A stretch of 64,000 nt of DNA from Myrica gale (taxonomy: Eukaryota > Streptophyta > Magnoliopsida > Fagales > Myricaceae), in contig OZ005605.1 of NCBI GenBank assembly GCA_963930655.1, forward strand, positions 10,609,501-10,673,500. The letters are read 5' to 3'. Shown piece after piece: positions 35,001 to 40,230 of the stretch. The notes under the pieces were generated by a model. It saw only the letters and a list, made by a program, of their open reading frames with translations. It did no database searches and was not told the origin of the DNA. The position numbers and the translations under genes were made by a program. The first letter of the stretch is position 1. Every line of letters begins with the position of its first letter.

Positions 35001-36421
35001 AATTCAAATAAGCAGAACGCAAGATATGGTACTTGCTTGCATCCAACAGACAGCATCCTCCCACCATTTGGCCTCCACTCTAGAACTCTAACATCTCTTT
35101 GAGAGTCATTGGTCAAAATGCAGGGATCCTTCCCTTCTGTAACAATGTAAATTGCATCCATTGAAATGATCTAAAGAATACTCTTAAAAACAAATACTCT
35201 GACCAAATAATAAAAGAAGCAACTCATACTGCAGAAAAATGTACATATCGATGGCTTGCATAAGTTGCAGACCTGAATCCTCATAGTCACGAACTCTAAC
35301 TTGATTCAACGTGGATATGAATGCAACAATATGCTTATCTTGGTGCCAGCTTACTCCATGAAGATCAACCTCTGGCAGCAATTTTACCTGTAAACTTGAT
35401 AATGTGAGAACCCAAATCTATGTAGTTCTCAAACATAATATCTAATGTGAATATTATTCTTATTCACCGCAGAATGCTAACATCCAGGTACATGTCCAGA
35501 ACAGTAAACATATGATGCTTGAGGTGTCTGAGACAATCTAGGATTGGCACATCAAGCCTTGTGATGCACAGCAAACAACATGTTGACATAGGGAAATTAA
35601 GATCCACCACCAAACTAGTATCAGTTGCCATTCACGTGATGATTTCATAGCTTTACAATTCCTTTTGAGCCAATGGTAAATATGTTTAACTTGTCTGATT
35701 CAACCAAGTGGCCGTTGAACTGCAAACTGACAATCTTCTAGCGATATGAGTGACACGTGCATAGTTCAATAGTCACTATACAGAAGAAAAAAACTTTGAA
35801 TACAAACCGGGAGGGGGAAGGGAAAATTTTCACTGATTCAAGTGTAATGGTGAAAGGGGCATACATCATTAGGATAAAAGAGGCCTTTCAGGGAGTGACT
35901 AAGTCCCTGCAATGCTGCCACTAGACCCTTTCTCTCAGAACCATCTGCAGCTATCCTTCCTTGTTGTTCTGGGACCTGCTCGGAACTCGGCGAGATAGTT
36001 TGATCCGAGTGAAAAGGTACCGGGCTGAATGTCATTCCCTGTATCAAATCAACTCCACATTTTTCAGAGCCCCGAAACAAAGCTGAAATGTCTTTAGATA
36101 AATACATATATACATTGAGCAATACATTCGTCCAATGAAAGATTCAAATAAACAAGCACATAAATGCATACACAAGCGTTATATGACTTACAAGAAGTTT
36201 GCCATAAGTGTCCTTGGCTCGATCGTCAGACAGGTTCTCCGCGGTAACTGCAAATTCTATGTGTCAGTATTAGTTCTGAACCTGTTCTCTACGGAATCAG
36301 AAGACCTGAGGTCCAATGCAGCGGAACATATATTTATACATGGAGAGAGAGAGGGATTCATACTAAGGTCTCGATTAATTTCACAAATGGTGACGGAACC
36401 AGGATGAGGAAACGAAGGCAT
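11023..36421 (-). CDS. ALADIN-like WD40 nucleoporin gene, 3' end outside window
   Basis: Eleven exons join without stops into 352 codons plus two bases: 36421-36364, 36247-36192, 36038-35865, 35387-35273, 35136-35037, 34898-34719, 34376-34318, 32704-32617, 32504-32429, 21026-20927 and 11074-11023. The protein starts [19 protein letters not shown] and carries WD40 blades: [23 protein letters not shown]...[31 protein letters not shown]...[30 protein letters not shown] and GAAWDPDG. I recognise plant ALADIN (AAAS), a beta-propeller protein of the nuclear pore; plant members are about 450 residues. Roughly 95 C-terminal residues are missing and probably lie left of the window. Introns 9 and 10 are about 11.4 and 9.9 kb and full of retrotransposons. 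All exon phases agree, so the gene looks intact. Confidence 0.9.
11552..12348 (+). mobile_element. Candidate solo LTR
   Basis: The unit begins TGGCGGAGC and ends CCCTAACA, with CACTAG directly before (11546-11551) and after it (12349-12354). A TATA box (GCCTATATAAACACC near 11912) is followed by an LTR-like leader with repeated TAGGCTAATAACCTAG words. The six-base flank and the palindromic surroundings (CCACTAGTGG) leave some doubt about the left end. It abuts the truncated start of the old copia element. Confidence 0.4.
13497..13773. mobile_element. hAT-type MITE, 277 bp, rich in CCGG words
   Basis: The ends are perfect 12-bp inverted repeats, TAGGGCTGTCCA and TGGACAGCCCTA, flanked by the 8-bp direct repeat CTTGGGGG (13489-13496 and 13774-13781), as expected of the hAT superfamily. 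The inside is packed with CCGGTCCGG-like palindromes, on both strands. It interrupts the RNase H of the old copia between FLGG and DLVTW. It encodes nothing; the open frames here are shadows. Confidence 0.92.
13948..15446 (+). mobile_element. SIRE-like copia solo LTR, 1499 bp, TSD GTGAC
   Basis: The unit starts TGTTAGGCCAAAGTTG and ends AACTCACA. GTGAC precedes it (13943-13947) and follows it (15447-15451), and the old copia CDN motif reads on across the joint. Inside are several GTGTCGACAC palindromes (about 14205-14405), a TATA box (AGCTATATATATAAGG near 14530), [16 protein letters not shown] leader DNA and the terminal AATTCACCCCCCTTTTGGGTTG. The same LTR flanks the element at 53780-58710. 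No internal region remains, so unequal recombination between two LTRs is likely. Confidence 0.93.
15690..15790 (+). mobile_element. Old copia 3' LTR, first part (second part 20423-20465)
   Basis: TGTTAAGGAAAG follows the polypurine tract. A TATA box (CTCTATATAATAG) lies near 15770. The LTR stops at AAGGG (15786-15790), where the young copia is inserted, and resumes at 20423 to end AACCCTAACA at 20465. Without the insertion it would be about 144 bp, short for copia. Confidence 0.8.
15791..16020 (+). repeat. Young copia 5' LTR
   Basis: 230 bp with a short internal inverted repeat right at the start (TCAATAGATGATTTACTGGA against its complement, about 15800-15840), a doubled GATTGTAGGAGAT word and a TATA box (ATTATAAATGG near 15965). 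The primer-binding site follows with no gap. Confidence 0.95.
16021..16032 (+). promoter_or_regulatory. Primer-binding site, initiator tRNA-Met type
   Basis: TGGTATCAGAGC begins immediately after the 5' LTR. It is the standard plant copia site complementary to the 3' end of initiator tRNA-Met, where reverse transcription is primed. Confidence 0.95.
16063..17022 (+). CDS. Young copia Gag
   Basis: 319 codons from the first ATG after the primer-binding site ([16 protein letters not shown]). The N-terminal half shows copia Gag signatures ([18 protein letters not shown], then [17 protein letters not shown] and [12 protein letters not shown]). A Gly/Arg-rich stretch precedes a CCHC zinc knuckle ([14 protein letters not shown] at about 16840-16881) that would bind the genomic RNA in the capsid. 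The frame ends 70 codons later in sequence that belongs to the protease in the +1 frame. Confidence 0.92.
   Translation: MADSSSFSFNTMIHMVTIKLSSTNYLLWRNQLLPLLQCQNLIGFVDGSIAMPSPTVTSDSTSQPNPKYTEWKLQDQRLLSLLFSSLTEEAMAEVLGLTTSRDVWLALENSFSHISKTRELRIKDDLQLIKRGTRSVTEYSRSFKALCDQLTAMGRPVDDTDKVHWYLRGLGTEFANFSTAQMSLTPLPTFTDLVPKAESFEIFQKSLESSSAPSATFTATKGSFSHSRGGSNSKNRRSRGGTYGGHGNGCGKRGTYTPRCQICKTEGHTADCCRSRYDRAEPTAQLAEAFTSACSLSRLVHRHWCFCPHDTRSLSFRQG
16922..20251 (+). CDS. Young copia Pol: protease, integrase, RT, RNase H
   Basis: The frame is open from 16454, but family similarity begins near 16940. Domains in order are protease ([11 protein letters not shown], near 16957); the pre-integrase zinc region ([22 protein letters not shown]); integrase with D (HCDIWG, 17546), D (QSDGG, 17735) and E (GRAERK, 17843); RT from [12 protein letters not shown] through [10 protein letters not shown] to [12 protein letters not shown] (near 19226); and RNase H ([43 protein letters not shown]). 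All catalytic residues are present. The frame ends inside the 3' LTR, as in some copia elements. It is shifted by one base relative to gag. Confidence 0.95.
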   Translation, partial: PKLSPVHALSPDWFTDTGASAHMTPDPSHLDKVEPYHGTNCVIVGNGASLPITHTDTLSIPHHLKLLDVLVVPRLTKNLLSISKLTSDFPVSVTFSNDRFVVQNRVTGKAVATGKRDGGLYVLERGNSAFVSVLRNKALHASFDLWHARLGHVNHSVISFLNKKGQLFLTSLLPTPSLCSSCQLSKSHRLPFSPNANRSHSVLGLIHCDIWGPVPVTSNLGFVYYVLFIDDHSRFTWLYPMKFKSDFFDMFLQFQRLVENQHSTKIKIFQSDGGAEFTSNRFQSHLRLFGIHHQMSCPYTPSQNGRAERKHRHVTETGLALLFHSHVPPRYWVDAFRTATYIINRLPMPVLGGISPFEVLHGKAPNYENFHPFGCRVYPCLRDYAPHKFAPRSLPCIFLGYSSSHKGFRCFDTNTSRVYITRHAQFDETYFPFLSSSRATSHTDLVFSNFLEPCSLELPPTTSSPTTTQPTVGCCRYCVDDFATESLQVPPAAPELVSLDHQPDTLITDFMAHPGPPSPAPAPAPASAPAPSVPPVSHPMVTRAKSGIFKSRHPTHLSLVHPSPLLHALLATSEPKGFKSAAKNPAWLAAMDDEMQALHTNHTWDLVPRPSNTNIVGSKWVFRTKFLSDGSIDRFKARLVAKGYTQLPGLDYSDTFSPVVKASTVRVVLSLVVSHKWPLRQLDVKNAFLNGILHEDVYMEQPPGYVDPRYPLHVCKLKKALYGLKQAPRAWFQRFSSFLLKLGYSCSRANPSLFVFHRKDDLLYLLLLYVDDIILTGNNPSLLNRFIQQLHSEFAIKDLGSLSYFLGLEVSPINGGLFLSQIKYATDILARAQLLDSKPVATPMVVSQRLSSEGSPFADATLYHSLVGALQYLTITRPDLAHFVNSVSQFLHAPTDAHFQAVKRILRYVKGTLHFGLTFTSSSSTALVVYSDADWAGCPDTRRSTSGYSIYLGDNLVSWSAKKQPTVSRSSCESEYRALALTAAEVLWLTHLLRDLRVTLPTLPLLLCDNNNAIFLSSNPVSHKRAKHIDLDYHFLRELVVAGTLRIQHVPSNLQVADIFTKSVSRSLYVFFRSKLRVCVHPTLSLRGGVEDSSKSSIDLRNPPQSYPP
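20181..20187 (+). promoter_or_regulatory. Young copia polypurine tract
   Basis: A run of seven G after TTAGCTTGC lies directly before the 3' LTR start at 20188. This is the place for the plus-strand primer. Confidence 0.85.
20188..20417 (+). repeat. Young copia 3' LTR
   Basis: 230 bp aligned without gaps to the 5' LTR with about six substitutions, for example CACAATCG versus CACAATTG and GTAATGG versus GTAACGG. The pol stop codon lies within it at 20249-20251. Confidence 0.95.
20466..20926. other. Intron 10 sequence, nothing recognised
   Basis: Between the end of the old copia LTR and the donor of ALADIN exon 10 there is about 460 bp of AT-rich intron sequence with no element ends. The minus-strand open frame at 20815-20630 has no family features. 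Confidence 0.4.
20927..21026 (-). CDS. ALADIN exon 10, isolated between two giant introns
   Basis: On the minus strand, AAACTCAG is followed by an open exon encoding [19 protein letters not shown] and [14 protein letters not shown] and ending TTAG before GTATGT. It is 100 nt, phase 0 in and 1 out, matching exon 9 (ends in phase 0) and exon 11 (starts with AT, which makes GAT = D). The next exon in either direction is about 10-11 kb away, so automated gene finders may miss it. Confidence 0.9.
21027..22500. other. Intron 9 proximal part, nothing recognised
   Basis: About 1.5 kb with shadow open frames (21548-21204 and 22061-21693 minus, 21515-21703 plus), one of them rich in Lys/Glu because of a purine tract at 21720-21800. 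None has a domain signature or conserved splice context. Confidence 0.35.
22505..22580. mobile_element. Remnant of a CCGG-rich hAT MITE
   Basis: AATCCGGTTCGGTCCAGATA and CCAAATCCGGTCCGGTCCGG recall the interior of the 277-bp MITE at 13497-13773. No TIR pair or 8-bp duplication could be placed, so this is an eroded or partial copy. Confidence 0.4.
22958..23520 (+). mobile_element. LINE ORF1-only unit, 5'-truncated, with A tail
   Basis: The unit enters ORF1 just before its C-terminal module ([28 protein letters not shown], ending GLDY and stop at 23266). It continues with a G/T-rich 3' untranslated region of about 230 bp and ends TTAATAAATTTGTCTTACTTATCAAAAAA at 23520 (read in two parts around 23492). 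ATGTCC precedes (22957-22962) and follows (23520-23525) it, a short target duplication. ORF2 is absent between ORF1 and the tail. Similar units lie at 30564-31400 and 2810-5000. Confidence 0.75.
23003..23266 (+). pseudogene. LINE ORF1 C-terminal module
   Basis: 87 codons, open, with the same order as the copies at 3100-2810 and 31120-30850: [48 protein letters not shown]. The N-terminal RNA-binding part is lost through 5' truncation, so it is not a functional gene. The function of this tail module is not known to me. Confidence 0.75.
23521..24149. other. Intron 9 spacer, nothing recognised
   Basis: About 630 bp of AT-rich sequence between two LINE insertions. A weakly repeated CAGCT word occurs (23880-24030). 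No gene or element ends are seen. Confidence 0.35.
24150..25975 (-). mobile_element. LINE ORF2 copy with internal deletion of the catalytic core
   Basis: Reading leftward: [24 protein letters not shown] (near 25900), [23 protein letters not shown] (25810), [20 protein letters not shown] (25620), [11 protein letters not shown] then directly [19 protein letters not shown] (25510), [12 protein letters not shown] (25370), then the C-terminal zinc domain ([22 protein letters not shown] near 24570). Compared with the copy at 26380-28780, about 120 codons including YADD are missing at 25510. The 3' end near 24150 has AATAAAACTGTGCTTAT. Frameshifts occur near 25840 and 25280. Confidence 0.88.
26447..27463 (-). 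pseudogene. LINE ORF2 C-terminal region with zinc domain
   Basis: The frame at 27463-26855 gives [49 protein letters not shown] and [20 protein letters not shown]. After one break near 26850, it continues as [19 protein letters not shown], the CCHC-type zinc reverse-transcriptase domain of plant LINEs, through [14 protein letters not shown] to a stop at 26447. Two breaks in all separate it from the RT part. Confidence 0.88.
27357..28769 (-). pseudogene. LINE reverse transcriptase, open for 470 codons
   Basis: The RT carries [91 protein letters not shown] and [12 protein letters not shown] (near 28035; catalytic YADD). Then come [11 protein letters not shown] and the thumb [30 protein letters not shown] and QRDFLWG. 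The endonuclease domain expected upstream is lost to 5' truncation. The frame ends at 27357 and the C-terminal domain continues in another frame. Confidence 0.9.
28790..30300. other. Intron 9 spacer, nothing recognised
   Basis: About 1.5 kb of AT-rich sequence with A-runs near 29620 and 29810. A patch at 29660-29790 is richer in G and C, but no open frame or inverted repeat stands out. Confidence 0.35.
30311..30490 (+). repeat. Diverged repeat, copy A (copy B at 31820-32000)
   Basis: Shared order in both copies: TATGATTTCAATGT / TATGATCTCAATGT, then TGGTAGGCTTAGGCT / ACGGTAGGCTTCGGCT, TTGTACTCCATGAATTTGT / TTGTACTCATGAATTTGTTG, ATAGGACATTTATACACGCATGC / ATAGGAGATTTATACATGCATGC (read in parts). 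They are direct repeats about 1.5 kb apart flanking the LINE ORF1 unit at 30564-31400. The origin is unknown; no coding signal. Confidence 0.7.
30564..31400 (-). mobile_element. LINE ORF1-only unit, 5'-truncated, with A tail
   Basis: On the minus strand the unit runs from the end of the ORF1 linker (near 31398) through [18 protein letters not shown] and the [14 protein letters not shown] module to its stop near 30835. A 3' untranslated region follows, made of repeated GGGTCTTGTGGGTGGGTC and GGGAAAGTTTGTAGGC blocks, and the unit ends AATAAAACTTCTC, TTATTTATC and a T run (30563-30570, plus strand). ORF2 is again absent. It is the second ORF1-only copy in this intron. Confidence 0.75.
30603..30835. 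repeat. Internal tandem blocks in LINE 3' UTR
   Basis: Blocks CCACGGGCCTACAAACTTTC, CCCAGAAAACAA and CCACAAGACCCACC recur two to four times in varied order. The open frames here (30817-30602, 30815-30633) are repeat artefacts, with Gly/Leu/Val-rich repeats. Confidence 0.65.
31820..32000 (+). repeat. Diverged repeat, copy B
   Basis: Direct repeat partner of 30311-30490 with roughly 70-80 percent matching bases by eye. A related word (AATTTCAGA followed by a pyrimidine-rich stretch) also recurs near 31660 and 32065, so the duplicated block may be larger and eroded. Confidence 0.65.
32429..32704 (-). CDS. ALADIN exons 8-9
   Basis: Exon 8 (32704-32617) encodes [20 protein letters not shown] and then [10 protein letters not shown] across its donor. 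Exon 9 (32504-32429) encodes [19 protein letters not shown] and ends at ATG before GTAAATG. Acceptors are CTCCAG and CTTGTAG; intron 8 is 112 bp. The upstream intron 7 (32705-34317) contains a rearranged LINE. The phases match exons 7 and 10. Confidence 0.9.
32960..33945 (+). mobile_element. LINE insertion in ALADIN intron 7 with inverted 5' part
   Basis: The right part (33512-33945, plus) is the 3' end of LINE ORF2 ([33 protein letters not shown]) and a 3' UTR ending TTAATAAAGATTAACTTATA then AAAAAAA. The left part (33510-32960) is the RT region of the same family on the minus strand ([13 protein letters not shown] near 33490, [43 protein letters not shown]). The arrangement matches the product of twin priming. 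More than 1 kb of element sequence between the two parts is missing. Confidence 0.8.
32961..33510 (-). pseudogene. LINE RT fragment with FSDD in place of YADD
   Basis: Minus-strand RT from [12 protein letters not shown] to [11 protein letters not shown]. The catalytic motif reads FSDD. Both aspartates remain, but Tyr-Ala has changed to Phe-Ser. A stop after YDHVN and a frameshift near 33330 show it is dead. Confidence 0.8.
33946..34317. other. Intron 7 remainder, nothing recognised
   Basis: Sequence between the LINE A tail and the donor of ALADIN exon 7 (GTATATAAGG at 34317). No further element was identified. Confidence 0.4.
34318..36421 (-). CDS. ALADIN exons 1-7
   Basis: Exon 1 (36421-36364) starts at the ATG that gives the conserved [10 protein letters not shown]-terminus and ends GACCTTA before GTATGA. 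Exon 2 is 36247-36192, exon 3 36038-35865 (58 codons, GMTFSPVPF to FYPND), exon 4 35387-35273 ([16 protein letters not shown]), exon 5 35136-35037 ([21 protein letters not shown]), exon 6 34898-34719 ([12 protein letters not shown] to [10 protein letters not shown]) and exon 7 34376-34318 ([19 protein letters not shown]). Introns 1-4 are GT-AG of 116, 153, 477 and 136 bp. Introns 5 and 6 are non-canonical. Confidence 0.92.
34377..34718 (-). other. ALADIN intron 6: U12-type AT-AC intron
   Basis: The joint between WSPDGR (exon 6) and YLASASYE (exon 7) works only if the intron starts ATATCCTACC and ends CTATCTTCAC. ATATCC at the 5' end and TTCCTTGAC at 34395-34387 match the minor-spliceosome consensus. 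The presumed branch A (34388) is 11 nt from the 3' end, in the normal U12 range. No GT or AG pair nearby restores the frame. Length 342 bp. Confidence 0.88.
34899..35036 (-). other. ALADIN intron 5: GC-AG intron
   Basis: Exon 5 ends TGCAA and the intron begins GCAAGTACC and ends AACTTTTCAG. Using GC gives the conserved reading C-K-G-G-I-C-I-W. The nearby GT (four bases downstream) would throw exon 6 out of frame. GCAAGT is the strong context expected of GC donors. Length 138 bp. Confidence 0.82.
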
Positions 36422-36560
36422 ATTTAGGATTGCAGAATCAATGTGTTCTGGACTGTACTCCTCACAACGGGCTGCTGCGGTGTATCAATTGAATTGCTGT
36501 TTCAATCTCGAAGGCCGCTTTTGTTTATCTTCGGTTTATAAAGCCAGTACGATTTTGGGA
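36422..36560 (-). promoter_or_regulatory. ALADIN promoter and 5' leader
   Basis: On the minus strand CTTTATAAACC (TATA-like, about 36543-36534) lies roughly 115 nt upstream of the ATG at 36421. This spacing fits a short 5' leader with transcription starting about 30 nt below the box. No upstream ATG was noticed in the leader. The next 700 bp (36560-37290) are very AT-rich without elements I can name, apart from a short TA run near 36800. Confidence 0.5.
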
Positions 36561-37290
36561 TTTCATAGAATTCTGAATATTTAGGTGTTTTAAAGATTTT
36601 TTTTCTTTGCAAAAAAATCGGTGAAATTTTTTAAAATGTTTAATTTTTATTAAATTTTGTGAGAAAGATTATTTGATGTAATTTTTTAATATAAAAAATA
36701 TTAGTGAAGAAGTGTAGAAAAATAAATTTGTTAGATTTTTTCTTTTTAAAAAGGTATGGAGTTTGTATGGAAAGTTGTTAGAATTTGTGTAAAAAATATA
36801 TATATATATATATAGGACTTTTTAAGATTTTAGATGTTCATTTCATAAATTTTGTTACATTTATTATATTTTAAAATACTTTTACAAACAACATGCCCCT
36901 ATGCATTAAATATCAATTTTATCTTTGTAATTTTGGTTACAAGACAAGGAGGGTAAAAATGTCTCAAAAAGTCGTCGTTTAATTTTAAAAGTCAGCTTCT
37001 TAATCCAATGCTAAACGACACCGTATCTTTCTCTCCCCCTGTGACAGTCTCGTGCCCTCTAGTCGTCTTCCCCCTGTGACAGAGCCAAAGTTCACCCCTG
37101 TGTCGCAGCCCCTTGTGTCGTCACAACCATAGTTTCTCACCTGCGACAAAGCCAATGTTCCTCCTGCGACAGAGCCAAAGATTGCTCATTGAGTAGACAC
37201 CTTTTTCACTATTTTAATCGAAACTAAATCTTACTTTCATGACTTTTTATAACTTCTGAATCTGCAAATGCATGTAACTCTTCTCTTCAG
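36561..37290. other. AT-rich spacer upstream of ALADIN, with CCTGTGACAGAGCC repeats
   Basis: 36560-37010 is very AT-rich with a TA microsatellite near 36799-36815. At 37040-37180 the word family CCTGTGACAGAGCCAAAG recurs three to four times in varied forms. No gene is visible. Confidence 0.45.
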
Positions 37291-39057
37291 TAGGCCTGTA
37301 AGTCCGGTCCGGCTCTGTTTCCATCACCAATTCTGGGAAGAGAAGCTCCGCCAATTCCAGGAACCTGAGCCGGAGGTCATTTTGGGCCATTAACAGAAGC
37401 AGAACTGGAAGCGGACTTTTCCGCTGGTTCGGCAGAAAATCTGGTTCCGGGCCTTTTTATTTTTTTCCCCTTGACTTAAAACGACGTCGTCCCATTTTAA
37501 ATAGGACGACGTCGTTTACTTGTTTTTTTGGGAAAAAAAACAAAAACTTGACGTGGATTAAAACTCGTCGTTTTGATCCACGACAAAATTGCCCAGCCCT
37601 CTGCCTAATGGTCCCCTCCCCCTCCCCTGAGTCCCCCCCAGCTGCAACCTGCAGCCCTAATTTCCCCTTCCCCTCTCTAACTCTCTATCTTCATCTCTTT
37701 CTCTCTCTCTCTCTGTTTGCATATGTTTCTCTCTCTCTCTGTCAGCATCACTCTCCTCTCTGCACTTGCATGTCTTGAAGATCTTCTACAGAACAATACG
37801 TCTCCAGAAACTTCAGACCCTTCATGGAGGCTTTCTTTCCAGCATGTGTTAGTTGCGACAATAACTTCATTCTTATTTGGCTATCATACAAGGTTGGTGT
37901 TATATCTTGAACTCAGAGTCTTGTCTTCCTTTTCTCTTAGTGTTCTTCAAGTGTGACGGAGTCAAATAAATTGATCAAGTTTGGAGTTTTGTTTCCTATA
38001 TTTGTTTGATGCAGAGTAGTTAATGAACCACTTGAAAGCATTTCTATAGATCTTGGATTCAGCGAGAATACCTTGGCAGAAGGTGAAATTGGGTTGATCT
38101 TGTGGCATATTTGTGTGGTCTGATATCTAATTTCTGCAACTAACTCTCTTATCTAATAGTTTTTATCATTTTCTTTAAATTAAGGTCTGGTTGTAAGTAC
38201 ATGTCTGGGTGGTGCCCTTGTTGGAGCCCTACTCAGTGGTTGGATTGCTGATGGGGTTGGGCGACGTAAAGCTTTCCAGTTGTGTACTTTACCTATAATT
38301 ATTGGTTCTTGTATGAGGTATGCCGACATAGAGACACTGATAGAACCAACTTTTTATACTTCTACTTGAGTGTTAACTGGAGCTTTGTGTTGCAATCTTG
38401 GTTTTGTCTCTCCTATTTTATGTTCTCGAATCCATTCATTTTATTTTAGCTCATGATAGCTATCTTAATTTTCTGAGCATATAAGTGTATCTTAGAAGTG
38501 TAATATGTAAAAATGGAACGGATGTTAAATCCTTAAACATTATGGAACGGATGTTATATTGCATTGTGTAACTGCTCTTTACTTGCTTGACATAAATCCT
38601 TAAATATTTGGTTTTGTTTTTAATTTCTTGCTTTATAACTTCTTAGTTTGTATTGTAATATTCTTCTATTTTGAGTTACGTCAGCATAAACTATGTTATT
38701 TGCATGTTATTTTGGGATTTATGGAATATGGATTTTGTGAATTGCACACTTGTTCATGAATTGAGATCTTTGTAATGAATTACGAAATGTTCTTATGAAG
38801 ATCGGTTGTATATTTTAATTTTCTGATATATCAGAGATATTGATATTTTATGAATTGTGATAAATTAATAACATTTTTATTTTTTTGTAAAAAATGCTTA
38901 AATGGCCCAAAACATTGTCGGAATTCCGCTATCCACTTTCACTAAGTCTGCTAAAAGTCGGAAGCGGAAGCGGACTCTATTTTGGTCATCCGCTAGTTAG
39001 TGTACCGAATGTCGGAATGTCAAATTTTGCTTCCGGCTAGTCCGCTATTCACGCTTA
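37291..39057 (+). mobile_element. Non-autonomous hAT element carrying a host gene fragment
   Basis: The 8-bp direct repeat CTCTTCAG lies at 37283-37290 and 39058-39065. Between them the ends TAGGCCTGTAAGTCCGG and (inverse of the right end) TAAGCGTGAATAGCGG form imperfect inverted repeats. The first 450 bp (CCGGAGG words, a GACGTCGT block, then a CT-rich leader) match the start of the large hAT at 51611. The last 450 bp match the sequence reaching the window end at 63900-64000. Transposase is replaced by captured sugar-transporter exons. Length 1767 bp. Confidence 0.9.
37773..38317 (+). pseudogene. Captured exons of a plastidic glucose transporter-like gene
   Basis: Three exons with GT-AG introns join in phase: up to 37892 (DPSWRLSFQHVLVATITSF, FGYH), 38015-38082 (VVNEPLESISIDLGFSENTLAE) and 38185-38317 (GLVVSTCLGGALVGALLSGW, GVGRRKAFQLC, ending CMR before GTATGC). 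I recognise the N-terminal transmembrane part of the plant plastidic glucose transporter family (major facilitator superfamily), with its GVGRRKA loop. No stop interrupts it. The rest of the transporter is absent. An ATG at 37723 in transposon DNA opens the same frame with a hydrophobic leader (MFLSLSVSITLLSALACL), so a chimeric protein is possible if transcribed and spliced. Confidence 0.85.
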
Positions 39058-39405
39058 CTCTTCAGTCTTCAGAGCAAACTTATTTTGATTTAAAATTCTA
39101 GGGCAACGTGGGTTTGTCTATTGGCCACCGAATAAACGACAAAAACAACAATAAAGGTGTGACATCCTAAATTTGGACTAGACTATATTTCTCAAACACC
39201 AGCTCGTAAATTTTTTCTCTAATAGACAAAATTTTCAAGCTCTTCAACTAGGGCTTCAGTGCTAGAAAGTTCTCTTAGTGGTAAGAAAATTTTGGGAGAT
39301 GAAGTTGATGCGACAAAGTTCCCTCAAACAACAGCTCCTAAATGTCGTTGTTCCCCTCTGAAACTATTTTAGTTGCTTTAATTTTCGTTTTTTTATATAA
39401 AAAAA

Positions 39406-40222
39406 GTCTAAATTATTCCGTACGTCCCTAGGGTTTGACCTTTTCCCAATTTGGTCCTTAGGGTTCGATTTTCCCTAAATCTATCTTTGAGGTTTGGACT
39501 CATTCCCAAATAGATCATGCCGTTAACTTAGTTGACGGAAACGCACACGTGACAAACTGCTTACACATGGAAATGGACAGCTCGATTTTCTTTTAAAATC
39601 TCGTACAATCACATTGTGATTCATGTCACTAAAATAAATAAAAATAAAAACTATTTTTTTAAAAAATAAAAAATCAATCTAAAATTAATAAAAAATATAA
39701 TTAAATATTTTTTTATTTTTTTATTTAAAAAAGGGCAAAGGATCGGATCGGGATCGGATCCTTTACCAGTGGAGGCTCTCTCCACCGGCCTTAGCCGCCC
39801 TGGATTTAGGACGTCCCCAGCCGCCCAGAGCACCGCCCGGGGTGGAGGAGGGATTCCTCCTCCCTTCGCTGGCCGCCCAGATCTAGGCGGCCAGACTCCC
39901 CCGGCAGCTGGTCACCAGGATCCTTTCCCCTTTTTAAAATAAAAAATTAAAAATAAAAAATTATTTTTTAATTAAGTTTAGATTAATTTTTTTATTTTTT
40001 AAAATTTTGTATTTTTATTTATTTACTGACACGTGTCACATTGTGATTGGGCGAGATTTAAAAAAAAAACGAGCCGTCCATTTTCATTCTCGTCCACTAA
40101 GTTGATTGTATGATCTATTTGAGAATGGGTCCAAACCCCAGAGATAGATTTAGGAAAAATCGAACCTTGAGGACCAAATTGGGAAAAGGTCAAACCCTAG
40201 GGACGTACGGAGTAATTTAGCC
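39406..40222. mobile_element. Mutator-like fold-back element with long inverted repeats
   Basis: Inverted repeats of about 270-300 bp (39406-39700 and 39950-40222) share CTAAATTA, TCCGTACGTCCCTAGGGTTT, GACCTTTTCCCAATTTGGTC and later blocks. TAAAAAAA lies directly outside on both sides (39398-39405 and 40223-40230). Long terminal inverted repeats with an 8-9-bp duplication fit non-autonomous Mutator-like elements. The centre (about 39730-39935) is unusually GC-rich and encodes no convincing protein. Confidence 0.82.
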
Positions 40223-40230
40223 TAAAAAAA

